A stretch of DNA of 26,449 nucleotides from a virus. Position 1 is the stretch's first letter; each line of letters starts with the position of its first letter. A model generated the notes under the pieces. It made no database searches and was not told the origin of the DNA. It saw only the letters and a program-made list of their open reading frames with translations. The stretch covers positions 1-26,449 of IMG/VR virus record IMGVR_UViG_3300040815_000208; one strand, 5' to 3'. Below, in pieces: positions 16,335 to 23,545 of the stretch. The position numbers were made by a program, and so were the translations under genes.

Positions 16335-16760
16335 ATGACATGGCTATACAATGATGAACCAGTTGAGAATATACCCGAAGATGTAGTAGGGTTCGTTTAC
16401 TTAATTACAAATATTACTAATGGCAAAAAATACATAGGCAAAAAACTAGCTCAATTTAGGCGCACAAGGCCACCACTCAAAGGCAGAAAAAATAAACGAC
16501 GTTCAACAGTAGAATCAGACTGGCGCGATTATTACGGCTCATCAGACAATTTAACGGCAGACATAGAACTACTAGGCAAAGAAAACTTCAAACGTGAAAT
16601 ACTCTTCTATTGTTACAGCAAGGGAGAGTGTAGTTACATTGAAGCAAGAGAACAGTTCAGGCACCGTGTACTAGAATCTGACGAATGGTACAATGGACAT
16701 ATACGAGTCCGTGTACACAAGAGTCAGAAAATTATTACAGAATCAAACAAACAGGCTTAA
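16335..16760 (+). CDS. GIY-YIG family nuclease
   Basis: The 141-residue protein has the GIY-YIG core: GFVYLITN at 19-26 and KKYIGKK at 31-37, with ten residues between FVY and YIG. A basic segment follows (RRTRPPLKGRKNKRR, 42-56) with candidate catalytic arginines, then SDWRDYYGS (61-69) and a late SYIEAREQ (101-108) that can supply the metal-binding glutamate. Similar free-standing proteins are common in marine T4-like phages. It may be a homing-type nicking enzyme or a host/phage DNA-processing nuclease; no DNA-binding domain beyond the basic segment is visible. It starts 30 bases after the radical SAM gene and is directly followed by the structured non-coding stretch. Confidence 0.75.
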   Translation: MTWLYNDEPVENIPEDVVGFVYLITNITNGKKYIGKKLAQFRRTRPPLKGRKNKRRSTVESDWRDYYGSSDNLTADIELLGKENFKREILFYCYSKGECSYIEAREQFRHRVLESDEWYNGHIRVRVHKSQKIITESNKQA

Positions 16761-16839
16761 TATAGCAACTTTGAATCAACGCCTTGAGGCAGTAGAAATA
16801 CGGCTGGATCTGGCGAGTTGCAGGCAATACTCCTAAACA

Positions 16840-17004
16840 CTGTATCAACTAGGAACGAGGATACAGAGATAGCGTATGCTATCTGTCGACGTAGGTGGGA
16901 AAAGGTCAGAGTCCTTGGAGTGCTACAAATACCTACTTCCGGATGCTGGATAATGACGGGAAATGTCACCAGATTAGGCGGGACCATTACGTGGTTCCGT
17001 CTGA
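16840..17004 (+). ncRNA. Candidate structured RNA in the gene-free stretch 16761-17187
   Basis: The stretch 16761-17187 has no convincing gene. Within it, consecutive plus-strand helices can be drawn: 16840-46/16860-66 (7 pairs); 16867-73/16878-84 (7 pairs, GUAU loop), directly abutting the first; 16891-97/16930-36 (7 pairs with one G-U), enclosing 16902-05/16913-16; 16946-49/16969-72 stacked on 16954-57/16965-68; and 16974-86/16992-17004, a 13-pair hairpin with loop UUACG. The last contains three G-U pairs that become A-C mismatches on the other strand, favouring a plus-strand RNA. G+C in 16801-17020 is 108 of 220, higher than the flanks. I recognise no known RNA family (not tRNA, tmRNA or RNase P). 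It may be a stable RNA or a leader for the gene at 17188; the fold was drawn by eye. Confidence 0.5.
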
Positions 17005-17051
17005 CTGAAACTTCTGGGAAATATTAAATCATTAGTTATAAAGAAAAAATT

Positions 17052-17093
17052 AAACACGAACGTTAGTGAGTGTTTGGATGAACGTAGTTCATC
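17052..17093 (+). promoter_or_regulatory. Two inverted repeats just upstream of a consensus promoter
   Basis: AAACAC (17052-57) pairs with GTGTTT (17070-75) around a 12-base loop. A perfect 7-base inverted repeat follows: GATGAAC (17077-83), loop GTA, GTTCATC (17087-93). They end 9 bases before the -35 box at 17102. They could be a terminator for the upstream RNA (but no U-run follows) or an operator for the promoter. The repeats are seen; the role is inferred. Confidence 0.4.
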
Positions 17094-17101
17094 ACTTAAG
17101 G

Positions 17102-17129
17102 TTGACAAAACCAAATAGTAAGTTATAAT
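17102..17129 (+). promoter_or_regulatory. Consensus sigma70-type promoter
   Basis: A perfect TTGACA (17102-17107) and a perfect TATAAT (17124-17129) are separated by 16 bases, and the next gene starts 58 bases downstream. It is the best sigma70 match I saw in the window and should give strong early transcription of the small gene at 17188 by unmodified host polymerase. Confidence 0.8.
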
Positions 17130-17187
17130 GTAGTCTCAAGTAAAGTGTAAATAGTCTACCTAGAAAAAGTTTGTAAGAGATACACAC

Positions 17188-17406
17188 ATGGATAAACGTA
17201 CACAAAGTGATGCAGAACATGCATTTATTGAATTTATTGATAAAATTACAGAACTTGGCTTTAAGTTCGACATATATACTAAGATAGAGCTTACCTATGT
17301 TAAAGGAGATGCAGCAGAATCTCCTCATAATATGGCTAACAAACTAAATCTAAAAGCTGAAGACTTTTTACCAAATGAAAATACAAAAGACGCTGATGAT
17401 TTTTAA
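17188..17406 (+). CDS. Small hypothetical protein, 72 residues, with its own early promoter
   Basis: I do not recognise this protein. It begins MDKRTQSDAEHAFIEFID and is acidic and mostly helical at the N-terminus (IEFIDKITELGFKFDIY), with an acidic C-terminus ending DADDF; no cysteine, membrane segment or enzyme motif is visible. The consensus promoter at 17102-17129 and an AAGAGAT before the ATG support expression, probably early in infection, as for many small phage proteins that act on the host. Its stop overlaps the stop of the convergent gene by two bases. The leader between promoter and start is about 50 bases. Confidence 0.65.
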   Translation: MDKRTQSDAEHAFIEFIDKITELGFKFDIYTKIELTYVKGDAAESPHNMANKLNLKAEDFLPNENTKDADDF

Positions 17407-17615
17407 AAGAAAGGCATTCCGCTTTTCTTAGTAACTTCCAGATTGTCTTTAACAATGTCTTCTATCAAAGGCACATCGTTAACACCCATTTCAAGCATTT
17501 CACCATACGTTATACCGCCTCTCATATACCAGCATGCTTCAAGTAAACGACGTTTGAAACTTCTTATGTCGTTGTCGTAACCTTGTAACATTTTGCCAAT
17601 CTCGTCAGAAGACAA
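17403..17615 (-). CDS. Small baseplate hub-assembly-type protein downstream of gp26
   Basis: The 70-residue protein directly follows gp26 on the minus strand. Its core, RSFKRRLLEACWYMRGGITY, followed by IVKDNLEVTKKSGMPFF, resembles a small conserved protein that I recall next to gp26 in marine T4-like phages. In T4 the gene after 26 is 51, whose product is a hub-assembly catalyst, so a gp51-like role is possible, but T4 gp51 is far longer (249 residues) and I cannot show homology. The frame opens with TTG at 17615, two bases after the gp26 stop; an ATG at 17591 would give 62 residues and keep the whole conserved core. The 3' end overlaps the convergent gene's stop. Confidence 0.65.
   Translation of the reverse strand: MSSDEIGKMLQGYDNDIRSFKRRLLEACWYMRGGITYGEMLEMGVNDVPLIEDIVKDNLEVTKKSGMPFF
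17407..17429. terminator. Possible terminator hairpin between convergent genes
   Basis: AAGAAAGGC (17407-15) and GCTTTTCTT (17421-29) form a 9-pair stem with one G-U pair and a five-base loop, starting right after the plus-strand stop. On the minus strand the hairpin is followed by a T-rich stretch beyond the stop. The stem is GC-poor, so termination strength is uncertain. Confidence 0.3.
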
Positions 17616-17617
17616 GG

Positions 17618-18544
17618 TTAAGAGACGGATTCGAAAAAATTTGCTTGGTCAAACGTAAATGGTGTGTTATAGCTGTGATTGCAATCAGGGCAAGTTGTTG
17701 GGATGCTTTTTTCTGGCATACCTGAGTTAATTTGATTTTGATGCTTTTGAACAGCATCTATAACAGTTCTGTCGCTGTTTTCAATAAACTCATTTAGATA
17801 CAGCCTGTTGTCTACTTTTTCGCCATTGGGAAGAGTAACGTATTCTATTACATCTGCTAGCTGTTTTACGTTTAGCTCTGTCAACTTAGCAAAAACTTCG
17901 TTAAAACGTTTTAGTTTTTCTTCTTCTGACATATCAGTGGCTTGGACTACTGCAAACATTCTTTGCTGTTCAAATGCTTCCATATTGCTGGCGTTAATAC
18001 TGCGATAGGTAGCAGGTTTTAGTTTTAATCTAAGATCCTTGTAAACAGTTTCGTTTTGATAGCCACTGGTATCTACAGGCATATCAATGAACATGCGTAG
18101 ATCAATTTCATACTCATTAAGTTCATTGCACTGCGGACAAGTGCTTGTGTATTCCATCTGTTCGCCGTAACTGGCAATTCTGATACCTATTAGAATATGG
18201 TCAAAATCGCATACTGGAATCTCCCAAGCATCTTTGATAGCAGGTATGCAGTGTTCTATAACATCGACCACAGCTTGTCCATTCATTAGTGCATCAGGAC
18301 TTTTTAGCACAAGTTCATCTCTTGTACTCATAGCTAGCACTGGTAATTCGCCATTGCTGGGCCAGTCAACACTGTCTTCTTTCCAATACTTGCCTTTGCT
18401 TGGTAAAGACAAGTATATCTGTGGTGTTCTCATATAGCCTGCAAGAGGATTACCTGATTGTGTTGGCTGTGCCTGTGCTCTAGCTAGAGCTTCTTGCATA
18501 CTCCTGAGCTCCTCTGGTGTAGGGGATTCTGTACTCAAGGTCAT
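17618..18544 (-). CDS. gp26: Baseplate hub subunit gp26
   Basis: This 308-residue protein corresponds to the gp26 hub subunit of T4-like phages. Residues about 40-120 include RTPQIYLSLPSKGKYW, LPVLAMSTRDELVLKSPDAL and VIEHCIPAIKD, the typical family pattern. Two CxxC knuckles (C136/C139 in CPQC, C285/C288 in CPDC) could bind zinc. I placed the start at the ATG at 18544, with GGAG 7 bases upstream; the frame extends three codons further to a TTG, but that would place the ribosome binding site inside the gene. A perfect late promoter octamer lies 39 bases upstream. It is longer than T4 gp26 (208 residues). The neighbouring small gene downstream and divergent gp29 fit a hub-assembly cluster. Confidence 0.8.
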   Translation of the reverse strand: MTLSTESPTPEELRSMQEALARAQAQPTQSGNPLAGYMRTPQIYLSLPSKGKYWKEDSVDWPSNGELPVLAMSTRDELVLKSPDALMNGQAVVDVIEHCIPAIKDAWEIPVCDFDHILIGIRIASYGEQMEYTSTCPQCNELNEYEIDLRMFIDMPVDTSGYQNETVYKDLRLKLKPATYRSINASNMEAFEQQRMFAVVQATDMSEEEKLKRFNEVFAKLTELNVKQLADVIEYVTLPNGEKVDNRLYLNEFIENSDRTVIDAVQKHQNQINSGMPEKSIPTTCPDCNHSYNTPFTFDQANFFESVS

Positions 18545-18583
18545 TTTCTCCAAGGTAAATAAGTTATATATCTACGTGTATAG

Positions 18584-18591
18584 TATTTATA
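18584..18591 (-). promoter_or_regulatory. Perfect late promoter octamer upstream of gp26
   Basis: The minus strand reads TATAAATA, an exact match to the T4 late promoter element, 39 bases before the gp26 ATG, in the short divergent gap between gp26 and gp29. Confidence 0.65.
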
Positions 18592-18615
18592 TGCGTATAT
18601 AACTAGGACTAGAAA

Positions 18616-20703
18616 TTGGCAGTAACAGTTGACATTCCAGGGATAGGCTCAGTTGTAGCAAATAATGCTGCACAAGACAGTACCTTGACTGCTATTCTCG
18701 GCGCACTAAGGAATATGGATAGTGGCGGAGGCGGCGCTGGAGGCGCTGGCGCTCAACGATTTGATGTGAATGCCGGAAAAGCAGCACGTTCTGCCGGTAG
18801 ATTAAACCAATCATTTGATAGTTTAGATAGTTCAGTGCAAAACACATCTGGTGTGCTGGCGCAGTCTGCTAGGTATGCTAGTGGTTTTATTAGCAGCCTA
18901 ACAAAAGGTGCTGCTGGTATTGCTGCAAACTCTAGTAGTATGCAAGGTGCAATGGGCGACATTTCTGACACTGCTGCAAAATTAGCTAATGCTACAGTTG
19001 GCCGATTTGGTGCAATTGGAAAAATAGTAGGAGGGACTACTGTTGCTGCCTTCAGTGTTCTAAGTGGTGCGCTGGCCAAGCAGGTAGATTCTTATAACAG
19101 TGCAGCACAATCAGGATTTGATTTTGGTTACAGCATGGATAATATGCGTAATGTAGCTAATACAGCTGGATTACAGTTAGATCAATTAACCAATGCATTG
19201 AAACAAAGTGCTAGTTCTGTAGCACTTTTTGGCGGTGGTACAGCATCCGGCGCTCGAGTGTTTGCACAACTTAATAAGCAAGTTCGCGATGGCGCTGGCA
19301 AAAGTATGTTAAGAATGGGTATTGGATTTGAAGAACAAGCTGCAAGAACCGCTGAAACGATTGAAAATTTACAACTGGCTGGAATGAGCTTTGACGAAAT
19401 TTCACGTTCAGGAGATAGAGTTGCAGCAGTGACACAACAGCGAGCAGTACTAGAAAGTCAACTTGCTAAGATCAACGGTACCACACTTGCTCAGGAACGT
19501 GAAAAAGCCAAACAGCAAAACCAAGATGCTGTACTTCAGGCCACTCTGATGGGAGCAAATACTACACAACGTGAAGCTATGAAAGCGTTAGAAGGAAAAA
19601 TGAATGATTTGGCTCCGGGTATGGGCAGGCTGGCATTAGAATACTTTAAGTTTGGCGGTGCTGTAAGCGAAACCGGCGGCGTGCTAGAAAGTCAGTTTGG
19701 CGCTGTTGCAGGTCCCATGAAAGAATTTGTAGCACAGGTTAAATCAGGTCAAGCTAGTATGAGTGATCTACCTGCGTTCCTAGCAGGCATAGACAAAGGA
19801 GCACTAGATCAGCAGCGAGCAGGCATGGCTGATATTGCAAGTACCGCTGCACTAACAGGTACAAACTTGGGAACATTTGGACAGGTAGCTAATGACTCAG
19901 TAATAGGCATGCAAAGATTTGCAGCACAGCTTGGTCCAGATGGAGCTCTAGCAAAAGTAATAGAAAATACTAAAAAAATGGCAGAAACAGGCGGACCTAT
20001 TACTGAAAACATGCTTAGTATGCAAAAAGCCCTTCAAGACGCCAGTACTGCATTTAGTACAACAATGACAGATCTTATTGGCGGTCCAATAGGCACCCTA
20101 GTTGGAGACATAAACGTTGGAATTTTAGAATATACTAAGGAAGCAGCAGAGTACTCTGGAAAATTCGTCCGATCGTTTAATGATGCTGTAAAACAATTAG
20201 ATTCTACAAAAGGTTTGGCAGGAGAAGCAACAAAAACTACTCCAGAAAAAACTGCTACTACAACCCAAGAACCTGGATGGTTTGAATCAATCAAAGATTT
20301 CTTTGGTAATTTGTTAGAATTCAATGATGGTACTATGGGCAGTGGTAATTTATTTCAAGATTTTGGTAGCGGCACACTTGCTATGCTGCATGGTAGAGAA
20401 GCAGTTGTTACTGAAACTCAAATGGCAAATCTAATGGGTAATTTTAACGCCTTTAGAGAAGGTGTAGCCAATCAACTTGCACAAGAAAAAGCAGCATATG
20501 GCGGCGCTGTATCGGAAGATACAGCAATGCTAGAGGCCCAACAACTACAAACACCTGGTCCAAGTGTAATGTCACTTAAACCAGAAATTGAAGAAGCAAT
20601 TATGAATATTGCAATGGGTACGATAGAAAATGTCAATGCTACAACAAAAAGTGGTGATTCAATCGCAGAATTGCTAGAAGAACTAAATCGCAATACAGCT
20701 TAA
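18616..20703 (+). CDS. gp29: Tail tape-measure / baseplate hub protein gp29
   Basis: Gp29 is the hub protein that sets tail tube length. The 695-residue product begins AVTVDIPGIGSVVANNAAQ, a start I recall from marine phage homologues, then a Gly-rich linker (38-46). It continues as a long Ala/Ser/Gln-rich helical body with weak hydrophobic segments near 90-155, as in tape measures. It ends with a compact domain (GTMGSGNLFQDFGSGTLAML, HGREAVVTETQM) common at tape-measure C-termini. T4 gp29 is 590 residues, so this phage may have a slightly longer tail. The start is TTG at 18616, supported by AGGA 7 bases upstream; no ATG is near. It is divergent from gp26 and 35 bases before gp20. Confidence 0.8.
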   Translation: MAVTVDIPGIGSVVANNAAQDSTLTAILGALRNMDSGGGGAGGAGAQRFDVNAGKAARSAGRLNQSFDSLDSSVQNTSGVLAQSARYASGFISSLTKGAAGIAANSSSMQGAMGDISDTAAKLANATVGRFGAIGKIVGGTTVAAFSVLSGALAKQVDSYNSAAQSGFDFGYSMDNMRNVANTAGLQLDQLTNALKQSASSVALFGGGTASGARVFAQLNKQVRDGAGKSMLRMGIGFEEQAARTAETIENLQLAGMSFDEISRSGDRVAAVTQQRAVLESQLAKINGTTLAQEREKAKQQNQDAVLQATLMGANTTQREAMKALEGKMNDLAPGMGRLALEYFKFGGAVSETGGVLESQFGAVAGPMKEFVAQVKSGQASMSDLPAFLAGIDKGALDQQRAGMADIASTAALTGTNLGTFGQVANDSVIGMQRFAAQLGPDGALAKVIENTKKMAETGGPITENMLSMQKALQDASTAFSTTMTDLIGGPIGTLVGDINVGILEYTKEAAEYSGKFVRSFNDAVKQLDSTKGLAGEATKTTPEKTATTTQEPGWFESIKDFFGNLLEFNDGTMGSGNLFQDFGSGTLAMLHGREAVVTETQMANLMGNFNAFREGVANQLAQEKAAYGGAVSEDTAMLEAQQLQTPGPSVMSLKPEIEEAIMNIAMGTIENVNATTKSGDSIAELLEELNRNTA

Positions 20704-20738
20704 TTAGGGTAAATAGTAAAAAGGTGTTATAATAAGTT

Positions 20739-22469
20739 ATGAGTTGGAAAAAGCATTTTAAGGTTGTCAACAACAGCCCGTTGACTAACGCAGGTCCTAG
20801 AGACAGTGGCAGTGACGTTAAGTATGGGCACTATGCTAGTCATTTGCCTGAGGTTTATGTTGGACATCCAAACCGTATTGAGCGTTATAGCCAATATGAA
20901 AACATGGACGTTGACAGCGAAATCAATGCGGCACTAGACATCCTTGCAGAGTTTTGCACACAAGGTAACGAAGAAAACAACACCGGATGGGATATTCACT
21001 GGCATGATGATCCCAGCCAGAATGAAGTTGAAACCATTACCAAGCAGTTGGTTAACTGGAACAATCTAAACGACTTTAATCAAAGACTGTTTAAGATGTT
21101 CCGTAACACACTCAAGTATGGTGATCAAGTGTTCATTAGAGATCCAGAGACGTTTGAACTGTTCTGGGTTGACATGACCAAAGTAACTAAGATTATTGTA
21201 AACGAAAGCGAAGGCAAGGAGCCAGAGCAGTATGTTGTCAAAGACATTAATCCAAACTTCCAAAATCTAACTGCTACACAAGCCACACATGCTGACGACT
21301 ATCATCGTCAAGGTGATCACAAGCAAAGTGGTTACATTCAGCCTAGCAATGTGTACACAAGTGCAGGTTCGATGGCAGGTGGACGTTTTGACAATGCTAT
21401 GAATGAAAAAGCTATTGGCTCAGAACACATTGTACATGCTAGTCTCACAGAAGGCTTAGACACAAATTGGCCATTTGGTAACAGTATCCTTGAAAATGTA
21501 TTCAAAGTTTTCAAGCAAAAAGAACTACTAGAAGACGCTATTATTATCTATCGTATTCAACGTGCTCCAGAGCGTAGAGTGTTTTATGTTGATGTTGGTG
21601 ACATGCCGGCACACATGGCTATGGCTTTTGTTGAGCGTGTTAAAAACGAAATTCATCAGCGTCGTATTCCAAGTACAACAGGTGGTGGCACAAACATCAT
21701 GGACACTACCTACAATCCACTTAGCACAAATGAAGATTACTTCTTTCCACAAACTGCTGAAGGACGCGGATCAAAAGTTGAAACACTGCCAGGTGGTACA
21801 AACCTAGGCGAGATTGACGATCTCAAATTCTTCACCAATAAACTATTCAGAGGATTGCGTATCCCAATCAGCTATCTACCAACAGGGCCAGACGAAGGCG
21901 CCACAGGGTATAACGATGGCAGGGTAGGCACAGCTCTTATTCAAGAGTATAGATTTAATGAATATTGTAAGAGACTACAACGTCTTGTTAGTAAGACATT
22001 TGACAGAGAGTTCAAAATGTTCTTGCGTTGGAGAGGTTTGGAACTAGACAACAGTAGTTTTGAACTACGCTTTAATCCACCGCAGAACTTTGCCAAGTTC
22101 AGAGAAACTGAAGTAGATAATGCTAAGATTGGTACATTTACATCACTCGAAGCGTTCCCATACTTTAGTAAGCGTTTCTTATTAGAACGTTATCTTGGAC
22201 TTACTGAAGAAGAGATTGCAAAAAATAGTCGTATGTGGGCAGAAGAAAATGACGAGCCTGATGCAGAAATGCCAAACATGCGTAGTGTTGGTATTACTCC
22301 AGGTGGCATTGAAAGTGATTTGGACGCATTTACCGTACCTGACATACCAGAAGAAGGTGGCGAAGAAGGTGTCGAAGCACCAGAAGGCGAAGGTGCTAGT
22401 GCACCTGGGGAAATTACCGGATCTCCTCAGAGTCCTATCCCAGGTACGCCTGAGAACATTGGCACATAA
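20739..22469 (+). CDS. gp20: Portal vertex protein gp20
   Basis: Gp20 forms the dodecameric portal through which DNA enters and leaves the head. The 576-residue protein has the strongly conserved N-terminal pattern RIERYSQYENMDVDSEINAA, followed by LDILAEFCTQ, and later ERRVFYVDVGDMPAHMAMAF and DLKFFTNKLFRGLRIPISYL, which mark this family. It is slightly longer than T4 gp20 (524 residues) because of an acidic, Pro/Gly-rich tail (about 535-576). The ATG lies 35 bases after gp29 with only a distant AAGG upstream. It is the first gene of the head operon, followed by a small gene and gp67, gp21, gp22 and gp23. Confidence 0.95.
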   Translation: MSWKKHFKVVNNSPLTNAGPRDSGSDVKYGHYASHLPEVYVGHPNRIERYSQYENMDVDSEINAALDILAEFCTQGNEENNTGWDIHWHDDPSQNEVETITKQLVNWNNLNDFNQRLFKMFRNTLKYGDQVFIRDPETFELFWVDMTKVTKIIVNESEGKEPEQYVVKDINPNFQNLTATQATHADDYHRQGDHKQSGYIQPSNVYTSAGSMAGGRFDNAMNEKAIGSEHIVHASLTEGLDTNWPFGNSILENVFKVFKQKELLEDAIIIYRIQRAPERRVFYVDVGDMPAHMAMAFVERVKNEIHQRRIPSTTGGGTNIMDTTYNPLSTNEDYFFPQTAEGRGSKVETLPGGTNLGEIDDLKFFTNKLFRGLRIPISYLPTGPDEGATGYNDGRVGTALIQEYRFNEYCKRLQRLVSKTFDREFKMFLRWRGLELDNSSFELRFNPPQNFAKFRETEVDNAKIGTFTSLEAFPYFSKRFLLERYLGLTEEEIAKNSRMWAEENDEPDAEMPNMRSVGITPGGIESDLDAFTVPDIPEEGGEEGVEAPEGEGASAPGEITGSPQSPIPGTPENIGT

Positions 22470-22479
22470 ATAACATACT

Positions 22480-22704
22480 ATGAGATTAAACAGTTTAATA
22501 GAATCCAACAGTAATTTAACAACCTTAGAAAAGAATGCTAAGGATGATAAATCTGTTGCCGAAAAGACAGATACCCGCAAAACACGTTTAACACTAGAGC
22601 AGATTAACCGTTTGCGTATGCTCAATGACGTAAAAATTACAGAATACAAAAAAGAACTAGACGGTATTAAAAAACAATATAGTGTGCCTGTAGCGCCGCA
22701 ATAA
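22480..22704 (+). CDS. Small hypothetical protein between portal and core genes
   Basis: The 74-residue protein (begins MRLNSLIESNSNLTTL) is basic and helical, with a central RLTLEQINRLRMLNDVKITE likely to form a coiled coil. It has no enzyme motif. Marine T4-like phages often have a small gene here; it could be a minor prohead component, by position only. It begins 10 bases after the gp20 stop and ends just before a long inverted repeat. I cannot assign it to gp68 (which follows gene 67 in T4). Confidence 0.6.
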   Translation: MRLNSLIESNSNLTTLEKNAKDDKSVAEKTDTRKTRLTLEQINRLRMLNDVKITEYKKELDGIKKQYSVPVAPQ

Positions 22705-22758
22705 CACTATTTTTTTGGCTAAATTTCGTATATCAAATTTTTTGAGCCAAAAACAGTG
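22705..22758 (+). terminator. Long inverted repeat after the small gene, possible terminator or leader hairpin
   Basis: TTTTTGGCT (22712-20) pairs perfectly with AGCCAAAAA (22745-53), and the outer CACT (22705-08) pairs with AGTG (22755-58). The 24-base loop contains two AAATTT copies. It begins immediately after the stop of the small gene and ends 26 bases before the gp67 late promoter. No U-run follows on the plus strand, so it may be a pausing site, a 3' mRNA stabiliser or a weak terminator. Confidence 0.45.
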
Positions 22759-22784
22759 CATATAACCATAAAACTATCACAGAA

Positions 22785-22792
22785 TATAAATA
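22785..22792 (+). promoter_or_regulatory. Perfect late promoter octamer for the capsid genes
   Basis: TATAAATA, an exact match to the T4 late promoter element, lies 39 bases before the gp67 ATG. It would drive gp67-gp21-gp22-gp23 at high level late in infection. Confidence 0.75.
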
Positions 22793-22817
22793 AAATTACA
22801 CATTTGCCTTATGAACG

Positions 22818-22823
22818 AAGGAG
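22818..22823 (+). promoter_or_regulatory. Strong ribosome binding site of gp67
   Basis: AAGGAG is 8 bases before the gp67 ATG, one of the strongest Shine-Dalgarno matches in the window, consistent with high expression of a core protein. Confidence 0.7.
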
Positions 22824-22831
22824 CCCTATAA

Positions 22832-23533
22832 ATGTCAGATAAATTTAATCAGCTCATTGAGCTACTAATTGCAGAAGATGAGGAAAAGGCACAAGAACTT
22901 TTCCACGAAATCGTAGTAGAACGTAGCCGTTCAATTTACGAGAACCTAATTGACGAAGAAACCGTTGATGAGGAAGAAGAAGTTGCCGAAGACGAAGCAG
23001 TCGAAGAAAGTGACTTTGATGAAGAATTAGGCGGAGATGCAGCCGACGACATGATCGACGACATCGAAGCTGACGAACAAGGTTTAGCAGTAGAAGATGA
23101 CGAAGCCGACGACGAAGAGATCGAAGATCGTGTTGTTGACCTAGAAGACGCACTTGACGAACTCAAAGCAGAATTTGAGAAGATCATGGGCGGCGACGAA
23201 GAAGAAGGCCCAGAAATGGACATGGACATGGACGACGAAATGGACATGGACATGGATATGGAAATGGGCGACGACGCTGACGAAGACGAAGAAGAAGAAG
23301 AAATGGAATCAGTTGAAGAGACTGAGGAAATGGTTCGCGAGTATGCAGAAAAAGCAAAAGCACCTGTTACTAGCGAAGAAGGTGACGGCAGCGCCGGCCC
23401 AGTTGCAGGTAAGAACAACATGGGCGGTAAAGCAGTTGATCCAACAGGCGAAGAGTCAGGCGGAGCAGCACCAAAAGCAACAGTTCAAACAGATGCAGCC
23501 GATCCAAAAGGCGCAACAATGAGCAAAGCATAA
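22832..23533 (+). CDS. gp67: Prohead core protein gp67-like, very acidic
   Basis: The N-terminus (LIELLIAEDEEKAQELFHEI, then VVERSRSIYENL) matches the pattern of T4 gp67 (LIEAIKSNDLVAARKLF), an internal core protein that shapes the prohead and is degraded by gp21. The rest of the 233 residues is extremely acidic, with long Glu/Asp runs, a short helix near 96-115 and a Met-Asp repeat at 129-145. The C-terminal 60 residues are Gly/Ala/Lys-rich and low in complexity. T4 gp67 is only 80 residues, so this is a much extended form. A perfect late promoter and a strong ribosome binding site precede it, and gp21 follows 12 bases after the stop. Confidence 0.75.
   Translation: MSDKFNQLIELLIAEDEEKAQELFHEIVVERSRSIYENLIDEETVDEEEEVAEDEAVEESDFDEELGGDAADDMIDDIEADEQGLAVEDDEADDEEIEDRVVDLEDALDELKAEFEKIMGGDEEEGPEMDMDMDDEMDMDMDMEMGDDADEDEEEEEMESVEETEEMVREYAEKAKAPVTSEEGDGSAGPVAGKNNMGGKAVDPTGEESGGAAPKATVQTDAADPKGATMSKA
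23216..23266 (+). repeat. ATGGAC hexamer repeat in gp67
   Basis: ATGGAC occurs five times in the run, three before and two after a GACGAA unit, followed by near copies ATGGAT and ATGGAA and a final ATG. The units encode Met-Asp pairs. The period of six preserves the frame on expansion or contraction. Confidence 0.85.
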
Positions 23534-23545
23534 GGTAGAACACGT

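Noticed and set aside
16757-16987. Minus-strand open frame of 76 codons across the structured segment
   Set aside because: No recognisable protein, no ribosome binding site, and it mirrors the plus-strand structure; likely chance.
16711-17027. Two overlapping plus-strand frames (16711-16836 and 16818-17027) that together read like a coiled-coil protein followed by a beta-rich part
   Set aside because: They lie in different frames, with no slippery site in the overlap and no good start for the second. Open frames also occur on the minus strand here, as expected in a stop-poor structured segment. A frameshifted pseudogene remains possible.
20728-20735. TATAATAA directly before gp20 (and a similar element before the GIY-YIG gene) as a promoter
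   Set aside because: It is 3-5 bases from the start codon and has no -35 partner, so a usable transcript start would fall at or after the ATG.
22465-22472. CATAAATA at the gp20 stop as a late promoter for the 74-residue gene
   Set aside because: Only 7 bases separate it from the ATG, leaving no room for a leader; probably chance at a TAA stop.
22936-23421. Minus-strand 161-codon Ser-rich open frame
   Set aside because: It is the antisense shadow of the GAA/GAC-rich acidic gp67 gene.
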